Shown: positions 41,439 through 48,750 of the stretch, piece after piece
Layout of the letters: each line of letters begins with the position of its first letter
Position numbering within the stretch: the first letter of the stretch is position 1
Assembly (NCBI GenBank): GCA_965197275.1
Contig: CBDAMQ010000016.1
Span: forward strand, 1-64,000
Source of the DNA: DASCOT01 sp965197275
Lineage (GTDB): Bacteria > Acidobacteriota > UBA890 > WLXD01
DNA length: 64,000 bases
Direction: 5' to 3'
Translations under genes and position numbers: made by a program
Notes under the pieces: generated by a model
The model's input: the letters and a program-made list of their open reading frames with translations, nothing else
What the model was told of the DNA's origin: nothing
Databases searched by the model: none

Positions 41439-43358
41439 ATGTCCACACGACTCAGGGCGATCTTGGCCCTCAGCATTTTCCTCGCCACTCTGACCCCGGT
41501 GGCCGGCGCCCAAGAGGGCAACTGGCCAGGTTGGCGAGGCGATGGAACGGGCGTATCGCGCGAGACCGATCTGCCGGTGCAATGGGACGCCGAGCAAGGA
41601 ATTGCCTGGAAGAAGCCGCTCTCCGGCGCCGGTCACTCGTCGCCGGTGGCGTGGGCAGATCGGCTGCTGGTCACCACCGCCTACGAGCGTACGGACACTC
41701 TGTTCACGAGATCATTGCTGATCTGGGTCAGCGTTTTGTTGGGCGTCGCGGTACTGGCGGGGTTGCTGATGTGCGGCTTGCGAGAGATTCGACACCCGCC
41801 TGCAAGCTCTGCCGCACCTTCCTGGGTGGGAATCGCGGTTCGGTTCGAAACCGCAGCGGCGTTGATGGTGGGGCTGTTCTTCCTGTGGCAGCTGGGAGAC
41901 TTGCTGTTGCGGACTAGCGTCGACTTCGACGTCGAGAGCCCGCATCTGACATGGATCCTCAGCGCCGAGGTCATCGTGTTCGGCCTGATCGCAGCGGTAG
42001 GCACGCTACGTGCCGGCAGCTGGTCACGCTTGATATCTACCGGAATCTTGGGCGCCGGCACGCTGGCGTTCCATCTGAATCAGCCGCGTGGCCTCGCGAA
42101 CCTGGCGATTCCGACCGAATGGCAGATGAATGTGCTCCGCCCGGCGGCGGTCGCCCTCGCCTGGTTCCTCGTCTTCTGGATTGTCGTACGGCTGGCGGGC
42201 CGACCGCGCCGTGCACCAGCGCCGATAATCCTCGCGGCCGCCGGCGGATTGGCCGCCCTCGCAATGCTCAGCTTCGTGTTCTTCAACTTCGTAGAGCCCA
42301 GGGTCGGGCTCTGGCGCGCGGTAACGGCGCTCGACACGGCCACCGGGGAGGAGATCTGGACCCGCGGCGTAGCGGCCCCGTCAGGACGAAAGTACCCGAC
42401 GAACTCCTACGCGTCGCCGACACCAGCGACCGACGGCAGATACGTGATCGTCAACTTCGGCCCGGTGCTGGTGACGATGGATTTCGACGGCAACATCCTG
42501 TGGGAGCGTCGAGAGCCGCTGTACATGAGCTATCTGCGGCACGGCGCGTCGATATCCCCGGTGATCCACGGCGACAGCGTCCTCTTGGCGTATCTGCCGG
42601 AGACCCGTGAAGCCGGCATGGAGGAAGCGACCACCGACACCTCGTTCGAGTCGTTGTCCTATCTGGTTTCCCTGGATCTGGCGACTGGAGAAGAGCGCTG
42701 GAGGGTGGACGGCATGGCCGGGGGTCGCGACGCCTTCGGCACCCCTCTGTTGGTGCCCACACGGGCGGGGGTGTCGGTGCTGCTGAGCGTCAACGATCAC
42801 ATGCACGCCTACGATGCCGATTCCGGCGAGCACCTGTGGTCGGTCGAGACACCGCTACACGTTCCCGTTCCAAGCGTGGTGGCGAACGCTGACACGGCAT
42901 TCATGTCGGGTGGTCTGTATGGGCCCGCGGTGATCGCTGCCGTGGCCCTTACCGAAGACGCCGGAGACGGCCCGGATCGCCAGTCCAACTCCAGGCGCCG
43001 TCGGTTTCGCTGGAAGGTCACGCGTGGCACCCCGGACGTGTCGTCGCCCATCATCTACGGCGATCTGATCTACTGGGTGACGCAGAACGGACGCATGTTC
43101 TGCGTCGACCCCGCAACGGGTGAGGTTGTTTGGCGACAGCGCCTCGGAGGTCAGTACTCGGCCTCGCCGGTGGCAGGAGACGGCAAGCTCTACGTTGCCG
43201 GCGCTGACGGCTCGGTGGCGGTTCTGGCGGCGGGGCGCGAGTACAAGGAGATCGCCAGAAACCAGCTCGACGAGGTGATCTACGCCTCGCCAGCGATCGC
43301 CAACGGGCGTATCTACATTCGCGGGCACGAGCATCTGTTCGCCGTTGACGGATACTAG
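41439..43358 (+). CDS. PQQ-type beta-propeller protein with inserted membrane helices
   Basis: A 639-residue protein. A signal peptide (about 1-25, SIFLATLTPVAGA) is followed by a first propeller strand set (WPGWRGDGTGVSRETDLPVQW, WKKPLSGAGHSSPVAW), then four or five membrane helices (about residues 88-290, e.g. LIWVSVLLGVAVLAGLLM, AALMVGLFFLWQLGDLLL), then the remaining repeats (VTALDTATGEEIWTRG, LVSLDLATGEERWRVDG, MFCVDPATGEVVWRQRLGG, LFAVDGY). The propeller is thus split by a membrane domain. CAGGAG before ATG 41439 sets the start. No dehydrogenase residues are evident, so it may be a sensor or scaffold. Confidence 0.7.
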   Translation: MSTRLRAILALSIFLATLTPVAGAQEGNWPGWRGDGTGVSRETDLPVQWDAEQGIAWKKPLSGAGHSSPVAWADRLLVTTAYERTDTLFTRSLLIWVSVLLGVAVLAGLLMCGLREIRHPPASSAAPSWVGIAVRFETAAALMVGLFFLWQLGDLLLRTSVDFDVESPHLTWILSAEVIVFGLIAAVGTLRAGSWSRLISTGILGAGTLAFHLNQPRGLANLAIPTEWQMNVLRPAAVALAWFLVFWIVVRLAGRPRRAPAPIILAAAGGLAALAMLSFVFFNFVEPRVGLWRAVTALDTATGEEIWTRGVAAPSGRKYPTNSYASPTPATDGRYVIVNFGPVLVTMDFDGNILWERREPLYMSYLRHGASISPVIHGDSVLLAYLPETREAGMEEATTDTSFESLSYLVSLDLATGEERWRVDGMAGGRDAFGTPLLVPTRAGVSVLLSVNDHMHAYDADSGEHLWSVETPLHVPVPSVVANADTAFMSGGLYGPAVIAAVALTEDAGDGPDRQSNSRRRRFRWKVTRGTPDVSSPIIYGDLIYWVTQNGRMFCVDPATGEVVWRQRLGGQYSASPVAGDGKLYVAGADGSVAVLAAGREYKEIARNQLDEVIYASPAIANGRIYIRGHEHLFAVDGY

Positions 43359-43376
43359 AGGCAAGGTCGGCACGGA

Positions 43377-44033
43377 ATGACCGCCGACACCTACACGCTG
43401 TATCACGGCAACAAGAACTACTCCTCGTGGTCGATGCGTGCGTGGCTCGCGGTGCGACTTTCCGGCTGTAACTTCGAGGAGGTGGCGTTCCATCTCGGGT
43501 CCGACGGCGTTCGTGACCGCATCGTGAAGCACTCACCCTCCGGCAAGGTGCCGGCCCTGCGCCACGGCGACGTCACCATTTGGGACTCGCTGGCGATTAC
43601 CGACTACCTGGCGGAGCGATTCCCGCAGGCGGGACTGTGGCCAGCAGCGGCAGCCGATCGAGCACGAGCCCGTTCGGTGGCAGCCGAGATGCACGCCGGT
43701 TTCATCGCCTTGCGCACCGCCATGCCGTTCAACTGTCGCCGCGCGAGTCCGGGCGTCGGCAGGCAGTCGGGCGTCGCAGAGGATATCGAGCGGATCGCAG
43801 AGATCTGGCGCCAGTGTCGTCAGCGAGCGGCGGTGGGAGGGTATCTGTTCGGGGCCTACTCGGCCGCCGACATGAGCTATGCACCGGTGGTGAGCCGTTT
43901 TCGTACCTATGCGGTCGCGCTGGACGACGTCTGCAAGCGATACGCTCAGGCACTCTGGGAGCATCCGCACGTGGCCGAATGGTGTGCGGCGGCGGAGCGC
44001 GAAGAGTGGGTCGAGCCAGAGCTGGACCTCTAG
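43377..44033 (+). CDS. Glutathione S-transferase family protein
   Basis: A 218-residue protein with a thioredoxin-like N-terminal domain (YTLYHGNKNYSSWSMRAWLAV, with the Ser-Ser-Trp-Ser region that would hold the glutathione-activating Ser; SGKVPALRHGDVTIWDSLAI with the cis-Pro and the Asp-Ser pair that bind glutathione) and an all-helical C-terminal domain (FGAYSAADMSYAPVVSRF). Substrate unknown; it is close to the YfcF/zeta-like branch. It begins 18 bases after the propeller gene and ends tail-to-tail with the S9 peptidase gene. Confidence 0.88.
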   Translation: MTADTYTLYHGNKNYSSWSMRAWLAVRLSGCNFEEVAFHLGSDGVRDRIVKHSPSGKVPALRHGDVTIWDSLAITDYLAERFPQAGLWPAAAADRARARSVAAEMHAGFIALRTAMPFNCRRASPGVGRQSGVAEDIERIAEIWRQCRQRAAVGGYLFGAYSAADMSYAPVVSRFRTYAVALDDVCKRYAQALWEHPHVAEWCAAAEREEWVEPELDL

Positions 44034-44060
44034 CCCGCCCACTCCCGTCGCCACGACCTG

Positions 44061-46967
44061 CTAAGGAACGGAACCGCGATCCCAGGCGCCGTGCTCCTTC
44101 TGCAGGAAGGGCACGCCGTCCACCATCCAGGCGGGCGCTGGTGAGTCCAGCAGGTGGTGATCGAAGAACTCCAGCATCCGGATTGTCAGATCGCGGCGGT
44201 TGGCGAGGTTACTGAGACCGTGCCCCTCGTCGGGATACGACAGCAAGATGACGTTCTTGTCGTTGAATCGAAGGCCGTTGTACAGCTGGATCGCCTCCAT
44301 GATCCCGACGACGCCGTCGATGGTGCCGTGCATGAGTAGCAGCGGCATGTCCATGGCGCGTACATGGTTGGTCGGGGATTCCCGCCAGTAGAGTTCTTTG
44401 TCGTCATACGGGTTGGTTCCGAGCCGCCCCTGCGAATAGTAGTCGTAGCGATGCGCGTTCTCGCCGGTGCCGTTCAAGTTCGTCGGGGTCCAGCCCCACA
44501 TGTGGTTGAAGTCGGCGAGCAGATCCGTCGCCGCGGCACCGGCGGCGATGGCGGCGAACATCTTCGAGTTGCCGGCGATGTAGGCGGACCCCTGGCCGCT
44601 GAAGCTGTGCCCGTGCAGACCGATACGGGCAGGGTCGGCGTACCCCATCTCGATGACCTTGCGGGTTGCCGCCTCGACACACTCGAGCATGTCGGCGTGA
44701 GTGTTGCCGGTGCGGAAATGGATGTCCGGCTGCATGACCAGGTATCCCTTGCTCACCGCCTCGATCAACGGCGCCCCGAACCCGGTGACGTAGCGTGGGG
44801 GGATGTGACGATGGAGGTTCTGGGAGCTCTTCTCGTAGAAATTCACCAGCATGGGCCGTCGCTCGCCGGCGACGTAGTCGTCGGGAATGGCGAGGGTTCC
44901 CTGCAACCGGACCCCGTCTTCGTTGGTGTAGTCGAACAGAAGCCGCCGGCCCCAGCGGTACTCTGACTGCCACGGGTTGGCGTCGGTGATCCTCTCCATG
45001 TCGGCGAAGCTGCCGTCGCCGGCGTACAGATCGGGAAATTCCTGGAACGTTTCGCGGGACACCAGATACGCGTCGGTGCTCTGTGCTTTCAGCGGTCGGC
45101 CGAAGCGTCGGTCGTCAAACACCAGCTCCCGCAGCTCACCGTCCGAGAGTCGAAAGAAGCCCGCCTGCTTCGTCCATTGCCCGTACGCGGACAGCAGGAG
45201 CGGTTTGCCGAGGTCGATAGTCAGCGCACTGTCGTCGGTGCGGACATGGCGCAAGCGGATCTCTCGAGCGTCGCCCTGGCCGCCGGTGAGGTTGACCGCC
45301 GGGGCGCCGTCGAGCGGCTGCTGCCAGAGATCGTAGCGGTGGTGGAGCAACACCGAGGAACCGTCCTCCGTCCAGCCAGCAACGCCATACGACGGCGCAG
45401 TGTCGGGGTAGTCGTACTCCCGGTTGACGAAGCTCACCGGCGCATCCACGGTCAGGTTGCGCGTGTGACCCGAATCGAACTCGTAGAGCCACAGATGTGC
45501 GTCGCGCCAGTACAAGAAATACCGGCTGTCGGGCGACAGTCCATAGGTCAGCTTCTGTCCCCGGAGCATCAGCGTGCGCTCGCCGGTGCCGGTGTCGACG
45601 CGGTAATAGTCGGCTTGCAGCTCTTTCCAGTCCGAGACATAGGCGCGGTCGTCGACGCCGACCCCCCATCTGCCGTCACGGCTGATCGTGATGCGCCGCA
45701 TGGTCTGGTCAGAGAGACGAACGAAGCGCTCTCCATCGAGGACCACAGCGGCGCGGTGGGTGAAATCACGATCGCGCTCCGCCTGCATCATCTGTACCGA
45801 CTGGATGCGCTCGTCCTCGACGTGCCATACGTCGACGTTGGCGACCCGATCGGGATGCTCCGGTTCTTCGATCAGATCTTCCTGCTCGTCGAGTCCGAAG
45901 AACACCCGCCCGAGGTCGGTGCTCCATGAGATGTCCGAACGTTCGCTGATCACCATGCCATCCGGAAAGGCGTCGATGAACGTCGGGTCCAGCTCGGAAA
46001 CGAGCGGGGAGACGCTGTCAGCAGTGGACGCGTCGAGGTGGCGTACAGCTAGCAGGCTGTTGCGACGCTGTGCCTGTGCGTCGGGCTTGTTGCCCTTGAG
46101 CACCGCCACTGCGCTCCCGTCGCGGCTCCAGGTGAGCCTGGCGTAGGTGCGCGCATCGTTGTCGAGCGGTATCAGCACGCGGCTGCTTAGGGCTATCGCG
46201 TACAGGCCATTGCCGGCTTGGTCGGCCGCATCTACGGTGTACGCGAGCCATTGGGCGGAGTCGTCGGACGGCTGCCCGTCGCGCCCGCCTGGGCGTTGCT
46301 GGTCAAAGGCGAACTCGTCGACGCTCCCGATCAGCTGTTCGGTGCCGCGACCCAGATTTCGAAGAATGAGGTCTGCCCCCCGGTGATCGACTTCGCGGTC
46401 GGTCAGCGCCTTCTTGATCGCCAGGAATCCGGAGCCGGCGGCAAACCGGAAGTCCCTGGCGTTGGACCACGTGAAGCGCTCGCCGGACGCGAGATTCAAT
46501 AGCTGCACCTGGCGGGGTCTCGTTGCGCGTCGGCGTCTGCGCGGGCTGGCTTCTTCACCGGCCGGGTCCACGAAGAACGCAACCCAGCGAGAGTCATCGG
46601 AGAATTGCGGCGACGAGCCCCCCTGGATCTCGAACTCGGTGTCGTCGTTGAGCGCCTTCAAGTGAAGTGTCACGCCGGGATCGAAGGCGTTCGGCTTGCG
46701 ATAGCCGTAGGTCACCCACATGCCGTCGTTGGAGATCGCCGTGCCGGTGATCTGCCGCCAGCGCTCGTAGTCATCAGGCTCCAGGACCTTCTGGGCGGAC
46801 CGCTCGTGCTCGGAATCCTGCAGTAGCGATCCGGGCCGGGGAGCGGCCCCCAGCAGGGTCGCCTGTGGCGTGAGGGCGGCCACGAGAGCGACCGTGAGGG
46901 AGGCGGCGAAACCGCCGCGAAAGCTGAAGTATCGGGCGTCAGTGCCAGTGTGCATTTTGACCCGCAT
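44061..46967 (-). CDS. S9-family prolyl oligopeptidase-like peptidase, exported
   Basis: A 968-residue secreted serine peptidase. A signal peptide (about 1-45, ending TLLGAAP) precedes a beta-propeller (about 60-640, with QFSDDSRWVAFFV, RLTWSRDGSAVAVL) and an alpha/beta-hydrolase domain (about 660-960). The nucleophile is Ser788 in LHGHSFSGQG, with the Asp and His of the triad later (LLMHGTIDGVVG, DEGHGLSN). A basic stretch (ASPRRRRRATRPRQ) near residue 165 lies between propeller blades. The start may be ATG 46967 or 46955. It is divergent from the methylamine cluster and is probably unrelated to it. Confidence 0.9.
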   Translation of the reverse strand: MRVKMHTGTDARYFSFRGGFAASLTVALVAALTPQATLLGAAPRPGSLLQDSEHERSAQKVLEPDDYERWRQITGTAISNDGMWVTYGYRKPNAFDPGVTLHLKALNDDTEFEIQGGSSPQFSDDSRWVAFFVDPAGEEASPRRRRRATRPRQVQLLNLASGERFTWSNARDFRFAAGSGFLAIKKALTDREVDHRGADLILRNLGRGTEQLIGSVDEFAFDQQRPGGRDGQPSDDSAQWLAYTVDAADQAGNGLYAIALSSRVLIPLDNDARTYARLTWSRDGSAVAVLKGNKPDAQAQRRNSLLAVRHLDASTADSVSPLVSELDPTFIDAFPDGMVISERSDISWSTDLGRVFFGLDEQEDLIEEPEHPDRVANVDVWHVEDERIQSVQMMQAERDRDFTHRAAVVLDGERFVRLSDQTMRRITISRDGRWGVGVDDRAYVSDWKELQADYYRVDTGTGERTLMLRGQKLTYGLSPDSRYFLYWRDAHLWLYEFDSGHTRNLTVDAPVSFVNREYDYPDTAPSYGVAGWTEDGSSVLLHHRYDLWQQPLDGAPAVNLTGGQGDAREIRLRHVRTDDSALTIDLGKPLLLSAYGQWTKQAGFFRLSDGELRELVFDDRRFGRPLKAQSTDAYLVSRETFQEFPDLYAGDGSFADMERITDANPWQSEYRWGRRLLFDYTNEDGVRLQGTLAIPDDYVAGERRPMLVNFYEKSSQNLHRHIPPRYVTGFGAPLIEAVSKGYLVMQPDIHFRTGNTHADMLECVEAATRKVIEMGYADPARIGLHGHSFSGQGSAYIAGNSKMFAAIAAGAAATDLLADFNHMWGWTPTNLNGTGENAHRYDYYSQGRLGTNPYDDKELYWRESPTNHVRAMDMPLLLMHGTIDGVVGIMEAIQLYNGLRFNDKNVILLSYPDEGHGLSNLANRRDLTIRMLEFFDHHLLDSPAPAWMVDGVPFLQKEHGAWDRGSVP

Positions 46968-47079
46968 CCTCGGACCAGAGAAACGTCGAATGAACCGTGG
47001 CAGGGTCCGCGGGCCCGCAACATGTGTCAAGACCCCAACCCGCCGTCTCGATGCTGTCGGGCGTGGTGGCGAAATGACT

Positions 47080-47125
47080 CGCGCCAGATTGCCTCGTATT
47101 TGGGCAGCGAGTACTCTCTGGCGCG
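47080..47125. promoter_or_regulatory. Inverted repeat flanking a promoter-like element before the methylamine cluster
   Basis: CGCGCCAGA (47080-47088) and TCTGGCGCG (47117-47125) are perfect 9-base inverted arms with a 28-base spacer. Inside, TTGCCT (47089-47094) and TACTCT (47112-47117) stand 17 bases apart and look like a weak promoter. The site is 55 bases before mgdA in the 213-base divergent gap. It may be an operator pair or a structured leader. Confidence 0.5.
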
Positions 47126-47180
47126 ATGCGAAGCGCTTGCCGACCCGGCGAGTCTCCCTACCGCCCTCACCCTCGTTCGC

Positions 47181-48419
47181 ATGTCACTGAAGCTGTTCCG
47201 CGAAGCCCTGGCAGGTCGCGAGCGATTGCCGCGTATGTGGCGCCAGCACGCCCTCAAGGACAGCTACGAGGCGGTCATCATAGGCGGGGGCGCCCACGGG
47301 CTCGCCTGCGCCTACTACCTCGCCAAGGACCATGGCCTGACCGACGTCGCGGTAGTCGAAAAGACCTACATCGGCTCTGGGGGCAGTGGTCGCAATACGG
47401 CCATCGTTCGCAGCAACTATCTGACACCGGAAGGTGTGCGCTTCTACGATGCCAGCCTCAAGCTCTACGAGGATCTGGCGCGCGACCTCGATTTCAACGT
47501 CATGCTTGGTCAGCGTGGCCATCTCACGCTGGCGCACAGCGACTCGTCGGTGATAACCATGCGTCGCCGCGCCGAGACCAACCGACTCGTCGGCGTCGAC
47601 TCGCGGCTGATCTTCCCCGAGGAGATTGCCAAGCTGTGCCCCGAGCTGGACCTCAGCGATCGGCCGCGATACCCGATCCTGGCGGCGCTCTACCACCCAC
47701 CCGGCGGCATCATCCGTCACGATGCCGTGGTGTGGGGATACGCGCACCAGGCCGATACGCGCGGCGTGCACATCCACCAGAACACGGGGGCAACCGGAAT
47801 CGATATCGCCGACGGCAAGGTCACGGGCGTCCAGACAACTCAGGGTCGCATCAAGACGGGTACGGTCCTCAATGCGACCGCCGGCTGGGGGGCGATCATC
47901 TCGGACATGGCCGGCGTCAAGCTGCCGATGTCGACCCGTCCACTGCAGGCGTTTGTAACCGAGCCGCTCAAGCCGTTCCTCAACGTGGTGATCGTTTCGG
48001 GGAGTCTGCACGCCTACGTCTGTCAGTCCGACCGCGGCGAGCTGGTGTGCGGCGGCAGCGTCGACCCGTATGCGTCCTATTCGATGAACTCTTCGCTCGA
48101 CTTCATGGAAGGCCTGGCCGGGCATCTACTGGCTCTGTTTCCGTGTTTGCCGAAGGTGAGCGTACTCCGCCAATGGGCCGGACTCTGTGACATGACCCCC
48201 GACTACAGCCCGATCATGGGCAAGACGCCGGTCGAGGGGTTCCACATCGATCTCGGTTGGGGCACCTATGGGTTCAAGGCGTCGCCGATCTGTGGCAAGA
48301 CGCTTGCCGAGCTCCTGGCGACGGGGCGGACGCCCGACCTGATCCGACCGTTCCGGCTGTCCCGCTTCGCCGAGCACAACCTGGTCGGAGAAGGCGGCGC
48401 CGCCTCGGTGGGCCACTGA
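47181..48419 (+). CDS. mgdA: N-methylglutamate dehydrogenase subunit A (sarcosine oxidase beta-like)
   Basis: Flavin subunit that oxidises the N-methyl group. The 412-residue product has the DAO-family FAD fold (VIIGGGAHGLACAYYLAKDHG, then GSGGSGRNTAIVRSNYL) and His180 in GGIIRHDAVVWGYA, the position that carries covalent FMN in heterotetrameric sarcosine oxidases. GWGTYGFKASPICGKTLAEL closes the FAD site. By family alone it is SoxB; I prefer MgdA because gmaS and mgsABC follow immediately, and mgdABCD has the same subunit order. The open frame extends to 46950; ATG 47181 gives the usual N-terminus. First gene of the cluster. Confidence 0.85.
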   Translation: MSLKLFREALAGRERLPRMWRQHALKDSYEAVIIGGGAHGLACAYYLAKDHGLTDVAVVEKTYIGSGGSGRNTAIVRSNYLTPEGVRFYDASLKLYEDLARDLDFNVMLGQRGHLTLAHSDSSVITMRRRAETNRLVGVDSRLIFPEEIAKLCPELDLSDRPRYPILAALYHPPGGIIRHDAVVWGYAHQADTRGVHIHQNTGATGIDIADGKVTGVQTTQGRIKTGTVLNATAGWGAIISDMAGVKLPMSTRPLQAFVTEPLKPFLNVVIVSGSLHAYVCQSDRGELVCGGSVDPYASYSMNSSLDFMEGLAGHLLALFPCLPKVSVLRQWAGLCDMTPDYSPIMGKTPVEGFHIDLGWGTYGFKASPICGKTLAELLATGRTPDLIRPFRLSRFAEHNLVGEGGAASVGH

Positions 48420-48441
48420 TGCGCCGGAGCTGGAGGACCCT

Positions 48442-48750
48442 GTGCTGCTGCTGACCTGCCCCAACTGCGGCCCTAGAAACGTGAGCGAGTTTCGTTTCGG
48501 CAACGAGTACAACCCGCGCCCGGCGGACCCTGCAGCCGCTACCGAATCCGAATGGGTCGACTACCTCCATCTGCGCGACAACAAGGTCGGTGTGCAGAAG
48601 GAGTGGTGGCACCATGGAACCGGCTGCGGTCTGTGGCTCCTGGCAGAGCGAGACACCAAGACCGGCGTGGTGTTACGCACCTATCTCTGGTCTGAGGCGG
48701 AAACGGATACGGATTCGGGTACGGAGTCAGACACGGGGGGAGCGTCGTGA
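48442..48750 (+). CDS. mgdB: N-methylglutamate dehydrogenase subunit B (sarcosine oxidase delta-like)
   Basis: A small zinc subunit of the heterotetramer. The 102-residue product starts LLLTCPNCGPRNVSEF with the Cys pair of the zinc site; FGNEYNPRPAD and WWHHGTGCGLWLLAERDT, with further His and Cys ligands, complete the delta-subunit pattern. The C-terminal tail is Asp/Glu/Thr-rich (SEAETDTDSGTESDT) and seems dispensable. The start is GTG at 48442, with GGAGG before it. The stop overlaps the next start (GTGA). Confidence 0.85.
   Translation: MLLLTCPNCGPRNVSEFRFGNEYNPRPADPAAATESEWVDYLHLRDNKVGVQKEWWHHGTGCGLWLLAERDTKTGVVLRTYLWSEAETDTDSGTESDTGGAS

Noticed and set aside
47181..48419. Glycine oxidase or D-amino-acid dehydrogenase as identity of the first cluster gene
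   Set aside because: The delta, alpha and gamma subunit genes follow directly, and the FMN-His motif is specific to the heterotetrameric family.
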